Part shown: positions 5,568 to 12,494 of the stretch, in pieces
Layout of the letters: each line of letters opens with the position of its first letter
How positions within the stretch are numbered: the first letter of the stretch is position 1
Source: a virus
Length of the DNA: 38,202 nt
Reading direction: 5' to 3' (one strand)
IMG/VR virus record: IMGVR_UViG_3300036832_000354
Span: 1 to 38,202 of that record
The notes under the pieces: model-generated
Databases searched by the model: none
What the model was told of the DNA's origin: nothing
Seen by the model: the letters and a program-made list of their open reading frames with translations, nothing else
Program-made: the position numbers and the translations under genes

Positions 5568-5623
5568 GGCGAAACCCCGAGTGCGGGGTCCACGAGGCGC
5601 CACCTCGTGCTGATGAGCCAGGC
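5568..5623 (+). ncRNA. Type II hammerhead ribozyme, copy 9
   Basis: Stem II is GGC 5568-5570 with GCC 5617-5619. GAAA is at 5571-5574. Stem III is ACCCCG/CGGGGT (5574-5579 with 5584-5589). Cleavage is predicted after C5590. A 7-bp stem I is 5591-5597 with 5603-5609, followed by CUGAUGA at 5610-5616. The stem-I loop is only 5 nt, so the loop-to-tail pairing shrinks to about 3 bp (GCC 5599-5601 with GGC 5621-5623). It is the only copy outside the first transcription unit. Confidence 0.88.
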
Positions 5624-5636
5624 AAAGGGAGATGGG

Positions 5637-5930
5637 ATGCCAAGAAAGCGCATCAACCTCAGCGAGATCCTGCCGCCGACATGGACGGCAGTTCACACTA
5701 CCGCGAGCGGCCGCAAGGGTGCGACTCGCTGGATGATCTACGACGGCGAAGACAACTACCAGGGCGATCTCGTGCGCTGGCGCGGAGACTGGAATGTCAG
5801 ACTCCCCAGCCAGGAGCCCGGCGAGTCCTGGTCATGGCAGCCGTACAACTCGGAAGATCCAGGCGTCGTCGAGGGCACTGTTAATCAGTGTTCCGAAGCC
5901 ATCTTCGATCTTGATGGTAGGGAGCGGTAA
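5637..5930 (+). CDS. Hypothetical protein (97 aa)
   Basis: ATG 5637 is 5 nt after GGGAG; another ATG at 5632 abuts it and is out of frame. The product is basic at its start (PRKRINLSEILPP), then rich in Trp/Tyr and Asp (RWMIYDGEDNYQGDLVRWRGDWNVRLP), suggesting a compact beta-sheet domain. No family is recognised. It is the last gene whose leader carries a hammerhead. Confidence 0.75.
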   Translation: MPRKRINLSEILPPTWTAVHTTASGRKGATRWMIYDGEDNYQGDLVRWRGDWNVRLPSQEPGESWSWQPYNSEDPGVVEGTVNQCSEAIFDLDGRER

Positions 5931-5938
5931 ACCCACGC

Positions 5939-5968
5939 TAGACGCACCGGCGTCTGGTGGAGTATAAT
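5939..5968 (+). promoter_or_regulatory. Promoter for the first HNH gene
   Basis: TAGACG (5939-5944), 18-bp spacer and TATAAT (5963-5968). A perfect AGACGC/GCGTCT hairpin (5940-5955) overlaps the -35 and spacer and may end upstream transcription or act as an operator. Confidence 0.75.
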
Positions 5969-5997
5969 AGGACTAGGGACGGCCGGAAGGGGATGGA

Positions 5998-6414
5998 ATG
6001 TTTGAGAAGGGACTGCCCGGCTGCCGTACCTGCGGCAAGCAGCTAAGTAGCCAGAATGTTACTGGCTACTGTCGAAGCTGCTTTGGCAAAACCAGGAGAG
6101 GTCCCAATAGCCCATCATGGAATGGTGATAATGTCACCGAGTATCAGCTACATAGACGGATCTGGTCCACTCGCGGTAAGGCCAAGGAGTATGATTGCGT
6201 AAGCTGCGGCGAACCGGCTGATGAATGGTCGCTAACCCATGACGCTGACCCGTATGATGTGAATAACTATAACCCAAGATGTTTTTCGTGCCATAGATAC
6301 TACGACAAGCCGGGGCATGGAAACCTAGGCAAACCGTGGAGTCAAGCGAGACGAGACATTCCAATTAGGAGGGATGACAATGGCAGGTTTGCCAGGTTAC
6401 GACGATTATCTTGA
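5998..6414 (+). CDS. HNH homing-type endonuclease
   Basis: This 138-residue protein has an N-terminal zinc knuckle (CRTCGKQ, then YCRSC) and a C-terminal HNH module: YDCVSCGEPADEW, then H..DPYDVNNYNPRCFSCHRYYD, with paired CxxC motifs flanking the His. Phage proteins of this type are free-standing homing endonucleases that nick or cut DNA. It has its own promoter and a GGAAGGGG leader. The gene is more AT-rich than its neighbours, as expected for a mobile gene. It shares this module with the protein at 25037-25393. Confidence 0.85.
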   Translation: MFEKGLPGCRTCGKQLSSQNVTGYCRSCFGKTRRGPNSPSWNGDNVTEYQLHRRIWSTRGKAKEYDCVSCGEPADEWSLTHDADPYDVNNYNPRCFSCHRYYDKPGHGNLGKPWSQARRDIPIRRDDNGRFARLRRLS

Positions 6415-6733
6415 TAACTACGGAAATCCGGGAATGGGAGCAGAAGTGAACGTGAACTATCCGCGCTGGGCAATTGAAGAGCGCATCTACGTGACCCAGG
6501 TCACGAAGAACCCCGACACCTACAAGATCAACCGGAAGGACGGCATCGGGGAGTTCACGATCAGCTTCCGCGAACATGACCGCCGACTACTGATCAATGG
6601 CGAGGATGTCGATCTGGGAGATGACTTCATCGAGTTCATCTCAATCATCGACGATTTCCATGAGGATGATGTTCCGCTTGGCGAGGCCAGCCTCCAGCAG
6701 CCGTATGATGGTGACCCAGATGTCCGAGCTTAA
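6380..6733 (+). CDS. Hypothetical acidic protein (117 aa)
   Basis: AGGAGGG at 6367-6373 favours ATG 6380 over the ATG at 6374. The gene overlaps the HNH gene by 35 nt. The protein is acidic with aromatic residues (DDYLDNYGNPGMG, then FTISFREHDRRLLINGEDVDLGDDFIEFISI), suggesting a beta-rich domain. No family is recognised. Its end overlaps the next start by 14 nt. Confidence 0.75.
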   Translation: MAGLPGYDDYLDNYGNPGMGAEVNVNYPRWAIEERIYVTQVTKNPDTYKINRKDGIGEFTISFREHDRRLLINGEDVDLGDDFIEFISIIDDFHEDDVPLGEASLQQPYDGDPDVRA

Positions 6734-7028
6734 CAAGCGTGAGAACGAGATCCGCGCCAAGGCGAAGGAGTGTAACCTCAGCGTCAGCTCCCACAAGGGG
6801 GTCGTGACCATCAATGGCAAGTTCACTCCCGGAGACAAGGACGCCTACATGAAGATGGAGGCTGACGCCAATACCGTTCTCGGGATGTTCCGGCAGACCC
6901 GCCTGGGCAGTGTCTGGGGCACGGACTCCAGCAGTGTCGGCGGGTACGTCGGCATGACGAAAGGCTATGTCCTTCTCCACAAGTCAGGCGTCGAGATGCG
7001 CCTGGCCGACAGGTTCAAGCAGGCATGA
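6720..7028 (+). CDS. Hypothetical protein (102 aa)
   Basis: It starts inside the preceding gene's 3' end. The N-terminal segment is basic and helical (LNKRENEIRAKAKECNL), followed by a beta-rich region and a Gly/Ser-rich stretch (GTDSSSVGGYVGMTKGYVLLHKSG). No family is recognised. The stop overlaps the next ATG. Confidence 0.7.
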   Translation: MSELNKRENEIRAKAKECNLSVSSHKGVVTINGKFTPGDKDAYMKMEADANTVLGMFRQTRLGSVWGTDSSSVGGYVGMTKGYVLLHKSGVEMRLADRFKQA

Positions 7029-7270
7029 TGGCTGACAACGACGCTCCACTTCCCCTTATCGTCATCGTCAGGTGGCCTGCTGAACCCGACCGTGGACAGG
7101 AGGTGTATGGTCCATTCGATGATGAGGAAGCACAGATCGACTGGACTGACAAGTGCATCCACGCACAGAAGCACGGCAGCCTGCAACTGAAGGGTGCCGA
7201 GTACGTCTGTACCAGAATGGACAAGCCATTCGACCCGTTCAACTTCATCAATGAAAAGAATGAGGCATAA
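7025..7270 (+). CDS. Hypothetical protein (81 aa)
   Basis: Two consecutive ATGs (7025, 7028) overlap the previous stop. The sequence reads PLIVIVRWPAEPDRGQEVYGPFDDEEAQIDWTDKC, a pattern seen in small phage proteins of unknown role with a beta-alpha core. The TAA overlaps the next ATG (TAATG), so translational coupling is likely. Confidence 0.75.
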   Translation: MMADNDAPLPLIVIVRWPAEPDRGQEVYGPFDDEEAQIDWTDKCIHAQKHGSLQLKGAEYVCTRMDKPFDPFNFINEKNEA

Positions 7271-7431
7271 TGCTCGTCAGCGCCCAGGAAATTGCCGACC
7301 GGCTCAACGCAATGGAGGATGATGATGTCCTCGCCGTGATCAAGCACGGTGATGAATTCGAGATCATCGATCTCGATGCCGACCCCAAGGGAAGCCACCA
7401 CAGGCCGGAGGAAGACAACGATGGAGTTTGA
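7270..7431 (+). CDS. Small acidic protein (53 aa)
   Basis: ATG is coupled to the preceding TAA. The peptide is Asp/Glu-rich (MEDDDVLAVIKHGDEFEIIDLDADP) and ends in a His-containing tail. It overlaps the start of the DUF2786 gene by 11 nt. Its tight coupling on both sides supports a real gene. Confidence 0.6.
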   Translation: MLVSAQEIADRLNAMEDDDVLAVIKHGDEFEIIDLDADPKGSHHRPEEDNDGV

Positions 7432-8383
7432 CAAGGTACTCGACAAGATCCGGGGCCTGATCGCCAAGGCTGAGAGCCTTGAGGAATCAAGCGATCCCGA
7501 CCAGCTTAACGAGGCACTTGCCTGCCGCAACCGTGCCGACGCAATGATGCAGAAGTACGCGGTTGAGGAATGGCAGGCCCGCGCAGCCGCGCCGGTCGCC
7601 TCCAAGCCGGACAGGATCAAGATCAAGATCGGCGAGGATGGCAATCCATTCCTCGGCGAGATGGCCGGCCTGGTCAACATCGTCAGCCAATTCTGTAAGT
7701 GCTCGTCCGTCTGGATGGTCGGCGGCGGCAAATACACCGAGGACAAGCAGGAGTTCTGCTGGGTCTATGGCTACGAGTCTGACCTGCGCTACTTCGAGAT
7801 GCTCTTCACCACGCTGTTCCTCCACATGAACGGCGCGATCTTCCCCAAGCCTGACTTCAACAAGACCCTGGGCGAGAACGCCTATGAGCTCCACAACGCC
7901 GGGCTTAACTGGCTGGACATCGCACGGATGTACGGCTGGTACGAAGTCCAGCCACTGCCGCACGAGCCAGTCGCGGGCATGTTCGTCAACCGGAACACCG
8001 GCGAGCGCGTCAGCTGGCATGGCTCGGTAGGCAAGATCAAGAAGGCATACACCGCCGAGATCACCAGGCGTGGTGAGAAGTTCTTCCGCATCTCGCCGAA
8101 CGGCAGTGAGACCTACCGGCGCAACGCTGCCCAGGGATACATCGCCCGCATCAATCAGCGACTTCACGAGGTCGCCGGCAAGCGTGGAAGCGGAGCCGAG
8201 CTGGTTCTCGCCGACAAGAGCCAGAACATCACCGCACTCATGAACGAGCACTTCGGGAACCTGCATAGCGTTGGCTCCAAGAAGACAACCTACAACGAGG
8301 CAGCCTACCGCCACGGCGTACGGCACGCTAACTCGGCAGCCCTCAACCCGCAGGCGACCGGGCCACGAACGGCACTCAGCTAG
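7421..8383 (+). CDS. DUF2786 domain protein
   Basis: This 320-residue protein opens with FDKVLDKIRGLIAKAES, followed by NEALACRNRADAMMQKYAVEEWQ. That is the DUF2786 pattern (about residues 3-50), a short domain seen in phage and bacterial proteins of unknown function. The middle (about 70-200) contains metallopeptidase-free mixed alpha/beta sequence, and the C-terminus is basic. I chose ATG 7421; a longer frame begins further upstream inside the preceding gene. The activity is not known. Confidence 0.8.
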   Translation: MEFDKVLDKIRGLIAKAESLEESSDPDQLNEALACRNRADAMMQKYAVEEWQARAAAPVASKPDRIKIKIGEDGNPFLGEMAGLVNIVSQFCKCSSVWMVGGGKYTEDKQEFCWVYGYESDLRYFEMLFTTLFLHMNGAIFPKPDFNKTLGENAYELHNAGLNWLDIARMYGWYEVQPLPHEPVAGMFVNRNTGERVSWHGSVGKIKKAYTAEITRRGEKFFRISPNGSETYRRNAAQGYIARINQRLHEVAGKRGSGAELVLADKSQNITALMNEHFGNLHSVGSKKTTYNEAAYRHGVRHANSAALNPQATGPRTALS

Positions 8384-8392
8384 GAGCAGGGC

Positions 8393-8698
8393 ATGGACAA
8401 CACCGGCATTCACCGCCTAGAGTCAGAGATCCGCGCCAAGCGTAACGACATCCTAACCGCGATCAGCCAGAGGTATGTCCGGCCGAACAGAATCAAGATC
8501 ACTGAGATCCGGCGTGACGTCGATGAGCTCAAGGGCATGGTGTTCGCCTGGGTGTACGTCAGCGGCAAGTGGGAGGGTATTCACCGGATCACTGAAGTAA
8601 CAGACCAGATCAACGACCTCATCATGCTCTGGCTCAGCGTCGACCTCAAGAAGATGCTCGACCAGGTTTACCCAAAGAAGGCACCGCGCGATGTCTAG
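8393..8698 (+). CDS. Hypothetical protein (101 aa)
   Basis: ATG follows GGAGCAGGG. The protein is mostly helical and basic at the start (LESEIRAKRNDILTAISQRY), with IHRITEVTDQINDLIMLWL near 63-81. No family is recognised. It overlaps the next gene by 8 nt. Confidence 0.75.
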   Translation: MDNTGIHRLESEIRAKRNDILTAISQRYVRPNRIKITEIRRDVDELKGMVFAWVYVSGKWEGIHRITEVTDQINDLIMLWLSVDLKKMLDQVYPKKAPRDV

Positions 8699-8981
8699 CA
8701 AGTGGACAGTAGTTCAGCATAGCGGCTTCGGCTACAACGGCAACCCGCAGTTCGAACAGGCCGTCGAGACAACTGGCGGCTTGACGACGGCTGAAGCCAA
8801 ACTGGTGGAGCACGTCGGCGGTGTGGTTTTTGACACATACATGGAAGCCGAGGAATTTGCCGAGAAAGCCAACTACCCGGAAAGCAACTTCGGCATAATC
8901 CCGACCGCCAAGGGTACCTTCAGCACCAGGCGCATAAACGGACTCAAGATATACATCCCAGTCCGTAGCGTCACCGGGTAG
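8691..8981 (+). CDS. Hypothetical protein (96 aa)
   Basis: It starts within the 3' end of the preceding gene. WTVVQHSGFGYNGNPQFEQAVETT leads into a helical EAKLVEHVGG and EAEEFAEKANYPE, ending in IYIPVRSVTG. This resembles small phage proteins of an alpha/beta type; no name is claimed. Confidence 0.75.
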   Translation: MSSKWTVVQHSGFGYNGNPQFEQAVETTGGLTTAEAKLVEHVGGVVFDTYMEAEEFAEKANYPESNFGIIPTAKGTFSTRRINGLKIYIPVRSVTG

Positions 8982-8983
8982 CC

Positions 8984-9190
8984 ATGGCCGTCATACTCAT
9001 AGGCCCAGCTGAAGGTCCGCGCTGTCCGACACACGGACAGATGCGCATCGACATGCCGGGCGACAAGTACGTCTGTCGCGGATTCGACGGCGAGGGCTGT
9101 GACTATGAAGTGACCATGGAAGAATGGTACGCCAGCTTCAAGCCGATCGGCTACATCGACAGCGACGGAATCAAATTCAAATGGGAATAG
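8984..9190 (+). CDS. Small zinc-ribbon-like protein (68 aa)
   Basis: CPTHGQMRI near residues 14-22 and YVCRGFDGEGCDYEV near 29-43 form two metal-binding half-sites, as in short zinc ribbons. The gene starts 2 nt after the previous stop. The role is unknown. Confidence 0.75.
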   Translation: MAVILIGPAEGPRCPTHGQMRIDMPGDKYVCRGFDGEGCDYEVTMEEWYASFKPIGYIDSDGIKFKWE

Positions 9191-9191
9191 A

Positions 9192-9611
9192 ATGCCTGAG
9201 TACCGCGTCCAGCTACTACGCAAAGTCCCGAACACCAATACGTGGTGGACTGAAGTCAACACGATCGAATTCAAGGCAGGCTCGGACATCGATGCCACTG
9301 AATGTATCGCTGGCCTAATTCCCGACGACTCGATCACCAAACAACGCAAGAGGAAGCCAAGAATGAAAACCCTGACCGCGACGCAGAGCGAGAACAGGGA
9401 CGGTATGTGGCACTTCATGTGTCCACTCCATGAGCCTGCCTATGTGTTCACGGAGCCAAGCTCCATGGCCATAGCAATCGAAACGCTGAAGTCACACATG
9501 GATGACAAGCACTCCGGCGAAAAGGTCCGGCTCATGGTGAAGGGCAATTATACACTCCACTCGGTATATTCCGCAGTGTCCGTCGTCGAAACAAAAGGAG
9601 ATTTTCTGTGA
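9192..9611 (+). CDS. Two-part small protein with C2H2-like segment
   Basis: This 139-residue protein has an N-terminal beta-rich part (YRVQLLRKVPNTNTWWTEVNTIEFKAG), a basic linker (KQRKRKPR), and a C-terminal part with FMCPLHEP and then LKSHMDDKH, a zinc-finger-like spacing of Cys and His. An internal ATG at 9363 could start a shorter product beginning at the second part. The stop overlaps the next GTG. Confidence 0.7.
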   Translation: MPEYRVQLLRKVPNTNTWWTEVNTIEFKAGSDIDATECIAGLIPDDSITKQRKRKPRMKTLTATQSENRDGMWHFMCPLHEPAYVFTEPSSMAIAIETLKSHMDDKHSGEKVRLMVKGNYTLHSVYSAVSVVETKGDFL

Positions 9612-9823
9612 AGTTCAAAGTCACTGACGAACAGAGAACGAACGGCAACATCCACTACACTATCGCCGAAGGTGGCGCCATAATCGGGACGGTAACTAAC
9701 AGGGCGAACACCTGGAAGTGTACTGCTCCTACCGGCTTGCTCGTGAACGATATCGACGTCCGGAAGAGGATGTATGCCGCCGTCAAAGCCCACACCGCCC
9801 TCCCCGGAAAGACTTCTGATTAA
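9608..9823 (+). CDS. Hypothetical protein (71 aa)
   Basis: GTG overlaps the preceding stop (GTGA) and follows AAGGAG. The product is polar and beta-rich (IHYTIAEGGAIIGTVTNRANTWKC) and ends in a helix (DVRKRMYAAVKAHTA). No family is recognised. A non-coding, CTAG-rich interval follows. Confidence 0.7.
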   Translation: MKFKVTDEQRTNGNIHYTIAEGGAIIGTVTNRANTWKCTAPTGLLVNDIDVRKRMYAAVKAHTALPGKTSD

Positions 9824-9905
9824 CGCGGTATACGACATCATCAGCTGTATATGGCAGATATATGTACAGTTGCTACTAGTGCCACCAGCACTCAGGGTGA
9901 TAGGA

Positions 9906-9922
9906 CTAGTCATAGTGACTAG
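9906..9922. promoter_or_regulatory. Perfect palindrome (candidate operator)
   Basis: CTAGTCATAGTGACTAG has 7-bp arms around TAG, 47 bp upstream of the promoter at 9969. It may be a repressor or activator site. Confidence 0.5.
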
Positions 9923-9968
9923 AGAGTTCGTTCTAGTAATGCTGCCTTTCATGGGTAGCTCGGGACAC

Positions 9969-9998
9969 TAGACTTCCACGCCCCGGATACGCTATAAT
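9969..9998 (+). promoter_or_regulatory. Promoter upstream of the DUF6011-like gene
   Basis: TAGACT (9969-9974), 18-bp spacer and TATAAT (9993-9998). Same architecture as the other promoters of the family. Confidence 0.78.
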
Positions 9999-10055
9999 CG
10001 AGAGAGCGCGGCGGGCCGACGGCCCACCATAGATCTGTCTAGGAAGGCAGAACGA

Positions 10056-10649
10056 ATGTCAGTGAAATGCGGCAAGGGACATTACCACGACAGCGTCGCG
10101 GAAGTCCGAGACTGCTATGGCGTCGAAGCAGCGGGATTCCCGCGCCAGGTCCCGGAGTACAGGACAAACCGCTTCGCCGGGAACTGCGCCAAATGTGGCG
10201 GCAAGGTCGAAGCCGAGCAGGGTCGTGTCGACAAGACCGTGGATGGATGGGTCGCTTCCCACCTCCCTGGCAAGTGCCGCGAGATCCCGGCCAAGGTTGA
10301 CGTGAAGGCGGTCGTGGACCGTTACTCCGCAATTCCAATAGGCCACTACGCGACTAAAAGCCTGACCGGCAACAATGACTATGACTTCTGGCGAATCGAT
10401 CGCCCAGAACAGGGCACGTATGCCGGCCGTACATTCGTCAAGCGCATCGTCGGCGGTAAGCCAGACCTGAACGTCTCGCGGACCACAAAGTTCGCTGCCC
10501 TCGAAGCCATCATGACTGAGGGCATCGAAGAGACGGGATGGCGCTACGGGCAGGAACTCAAGCGATGCCGCAAATGTAACCGGCACCTCACTGACGAAGT
10601 CAGCCGTTCCGTCAGCATAGGCCCTGAGTGCAGGAAGAAGGTTCAATGA
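10056..10649 (+). CDS. DUF6011-like zinc protein (197 aa)
   Basis: The C-terminal 35 residues carry CRKCNRHLTDEVSRSVSIGPECRKK, the C..C...L....S...GiGP.C pattern of DUF6011, a zinc-binding module common in actinophages. The N-terminus has another Cys/His set (CGKGHYHDSVAEVRDCYG, then CAKCGGKV), so two zinc sites are likely. The middle (about 90-150) reads as a small alpha/beta domain with FWRIDRPEQGTYAGRTFVKRIVGG. It has its own promoter, and its stop overlaps the next start. Confidence 0.78.
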   Translation: MSVKCGKGHYHDSVAEVRDCYGVEAAGFPRQVPEYRTNRFAGNCAKCGGKVEAEQGRVDKTVDGWVASHLPGKCREIPAKVDVKAVVDRYSAIPIGHYATKSLTGNNDYDFWRIDRPEQGTYAGRTFVKRIVGGKPDLNVSRTTKFAALEAIMTEGIEETGWRYGQELKRCRKCNRHLTDEVSRSVSIGPECRKKVQ

Positions 10650-10879
10650 CAGTCGACACGGGCGAATGGCGATGGCGGAAGCGGCAGGCAGATTTCGCGA
10701 TGAGCCACTTCGAGTACTGCACAACACTCGACGCGAGGGTCGCCCTCGGCCACGGCATGACTCGTGAGACGGTAGCGCTGATACTGCGCTCCATCGCGGA
10801 CGCGATCGAGACGCAGGATTGCGCCGAGGACATGTCCCCCATCAATGACGGCCACACTCTGGAGCAGCTGATCCAATGA
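10646..10879 (+). CDS. Hypothetical protein (77 aa)
   Basis: ATG overlaps the preceding TGA (ATGA). The product is helical (ARVALGHGMTRETVALILRSIADAIE) with a short acidic end. No family is recognised. It overlaps the next start by 4 nt. Confidence 0.7.
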   Translation: MTVDTGEWRWRKRQADFAMSHFEYCTTLDARVALGHGMTRETVALILRSIADAIETQDCAEDMSPINDGHTLEQLIQ

Positions 10880-11166
10880 CAATAAGCAACATCGAGTTCG
10901 CCTGGGTTGCCACTCAGGAAGTCGACGTTACGATGGTCGCGGAATCTGCCGCGCTCATCTCGCCAGTCGGCCTGAGCGGCAACCAGGAGATGCGCAAGTC
11001 ATTCGTCTATAGCGTAGATGATCAGGGCAACATGTTCATCAACGGCGTCGAGCGCAACGACCTGCTTGGCTACAAAGCACTTCACTCCGTTGCCGAGCGC
11101 GTCCTAATGGGACCGCCGGTCGTAATGCTTGGCCGCACCGTCCGCTACAAGTACGACCAGAGGTAG
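10876..11166 (+). CDS. Hypothetical protein (96 aa)
   Basis: ATG overlaps the previous stop. The sequence is a mix of beta-strand-like segments (EFAWVATQEVDVTMVAES, then KSFVYSVDDQGNMFINGVE) and one helix. No family is recognised. Confidence 0.7.
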   Translation: MTISNIEFAWVATQEVDVTMVAESAALISPVGLSGNQEMRKSFVYSVDDQGNMFINGVERNDLLGYKALHSVAERVLMGPPVVMLGRTVRYKYDQR

Positions 11167-11169
11167 GCG

Positions 11170-11382
11170 ATGAAGACGTACCGCGCGGTCATCGTGCCGA
11201 AGCCCGATGCGCCGAATGACGAGTACACCTCCGCGCTCCTGCGTATGGAGCTGACCTTCACGATCGGCGCTAAGGCACCCATCATCGACCCGCAGATCAT
11301 CATCCAGCGCAACCTCGCCGACCTCCACATCACCAACTTCATGCGCGTCGAATCACTTGAGGAAGTGAAGAATGGGTCATGA
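11170..11382 (+). CDS. Hypothetical protein (70 aa)
   Basis: It begins 3 nt after the previous stop with GAGGTAGGCG as ribosome site. KTYRAVIVPKPDAPNDEYTSALLRMELTF suggests a beta-alpha-beta start. It overlaps the glycosyltransferase start by 4 nt (ATGA), so it is probably coupled to it. Confidence 0.7.
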   Translation: MKTYRAVIVPKPDAPNDEYTSALLRMELTFTIGAKAPIIDPQIIIQRNLADLHITNFMRVESLEEVKNGS

Positions 11383-12209
11383 CTGTATATATCCCGACCC
11401 TGGGCAGAATCGAGATGCTCAGGAAGACAGTTCCATTCTGGCTTAAGCAGGAGATGCCAGTCAGGCTGGTCGTCGAGCGCCGCGAGTACGCAGCTCATAC
11501 CAAACTGGTTCGAGAAGAGAAGTGGAGTAGTGACGTACAGGTTCTTCCACTACCACTAGCCGGGCGCGGAATTGGATACGCCCGGAAGTTCTGCGTGGAG
11601 CACGCCAAGAAGGCAGGTCTCGATGCTATCATCATGAGTGACGATGATAGCTACGTAAATCCGACATCTGACGCCTGGCTCCTCATCGACGAAGCAGAAA
11701 AGCCGGAAACCCTCGGCATTGGTGCGGTCCGTCCACTCTTCGATCGCTTCACGAACGGCGCCATCTCCGCCAATAGCGGGCCAATCCTCTGCCCAGGCGG
11801 CTGGGGATTCAAGCTATGGGGACTCAACATCGAGAACGCACTTGAGTGCGGCAATTACGACCCAGCCCTTTTCTGCTTCAGCGAGGATGCTGAAATGGCT
11901 CGGCGCGGGATTGCCCTTCTTGGCCTCCCATGGCTAGTGCACTGCGACGTTCAGTACACGGCCGCAAACAAGCGATACGACGCCGGAGGTTTCGAGAGCG
12001 TATACCACAACAACATGAACGCAAGGCTAGCGGCCGAGCGCGAATGCATGGCTATCGTGTACAAGCGCTGGCCTAAGTATGCGAACACTCCAGACAAGAA
12101 GTCACGCATGTCGTGGCAGAAAATGCTTGACGACTATATCCCAGACTGGAGAGAGGAATCTGCCATCCACGGCGGCGCTCTCAAATACTACTCCGCAGAG
12201 GATGCCTAA
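11379..12209 (+). CDS. GT-A glycosyltransferase (TAGT-like)
   Basis: This 276-residue protein opens VYIPTLGRIEMLRKTVPFW, typical of GT-A nucleotide-sugar transferases, and has a DxD-type metal motif in IIMSDDDSYV (about 85-94). A second block, LCPGGWGFKLWGLN, with FCFSEDAEMARR later, and the C-terminal RMSWQKMLDDYIPDW resemble phage transferases thought to glycosylate modified DNA bases (TET-associated group). No TET-type oxygenase is visible in this window, so the acceptor is uncertain: DNA, protein or host wall. The stop overlaps the next start. Confidence 0.75.
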   Translation: MTVYIPTLGRIEMLRKTVPFWLKQEMPVRLVVERREYAAHTKLVREEKWSSDVQVLPLPLAGRGIGYARKFCVEHAKKAGLDAIIMSDDDSYVNPTSDAWLLIDEAEKPETLGIGAVRPLFDRFTNGAISANSGPILCPGGWGFKLWGLNIENALECGNYDPALFCFSEDAEMARRGIALLGLPWLVHCDVQYTAANKRYDAGGFESVYHNNMNARLAAERECMAIVYKRWPKYANTPDKKSRMSWQKMLDDYIPDWREESAIHGGALKYYSAEDA

Positions 12210-12361
12210 TGCCACAGAGCGTAGTAATCACCATCACCGTCTCGGGCACCGGGAACATGAAAGTTGATGTTCGCGGCCAGCGAATCAGCAAGTCCGGAAT
12301 CACATCAGCGCTCAATACTGCATCACAGCTAGTTGAACAGGGAACATACGACCAGGAGTGA
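12209..12361 (+). CDS. Small protein (50 aa), paralog of 12976-13131
   Basis: ATG is coupled to the preceding TAA. The core VVITITVSGTGNMKVDVRG and ending LVEQGTY match the protein at 12976-13131 (LVLITVSDIGHITVDVRG, then LVEQGTY), so the two are duplicates. The order of strands and one helix suggests a beta-beta-alpha unit of about 45 residues. No family is recognised. Confidence 0.75.
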   Translation: MPQSVVITITVSGTGNMKVDVRGQRISKSGITSALNTASQLVEQGTYDQE

Positions 12362-12362
12362 C

Positions 12363-12491
12363 ATGAGGAAGCCAGAATTTAGGTCCAGGGTTATAGCCCT
12401 GGAGCTTGACATGAGTCTCGACAGGAAGGCATTCCTCGAAGCTCTCAATGAGCTAGTCAGGGAATTCCTCAACTCGCACGATGAGGATTAG
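12363..12491 (+). CDS. Small protein (42 aa)
   Basis: ATG follows the preceding TGA by one base. FRSRVIALELDMSLDRKAFLEALNELVREFL has helical periodicity, with an acidic C-terminus. It sits between the duplicated small gene and the deaminase. No family is recognised. Confidence 0.6.
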   Translation: MRKPEFRSRVIALELDMSLDRKAFLEALNELVREFLNSHDED

Positions 12492-12494
12492 AAC

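Larger units (their letters stand above)
9824..10055 (+). promoter_or_regulatory. Non-coding regulatory interval
   Basis: AT-richer than its surroundings and rich in CTAG. It contains AGTGC/GCACT (stem with CACCA loop, near 9879-9893), a perfect palindrome at 9906-9922, the promoter at 9969-9998, and a GGGCC/GGCCC hairpin at 10013-10025 in the leader of the next gene. A 65-codon hydrophobic frame crosses it from 9774, but it overlaps the previous gene and lacks a good ribosome site. Confidence 0.6.

Noticed and set aside
7487-8413. Long leftward open frame opposite the DUF2786 gene
   Set aside because: Shadow of the forward gene; Val/Asp/Leu-rich, no ribosome site, inside a rightward operon.
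9774-9971. Hydrophobic 65-codon rightward frame
   Set aside because: Starts inside the previous gene with no good ribosome site and runs into the promoter region; kept only as a remote possibility.
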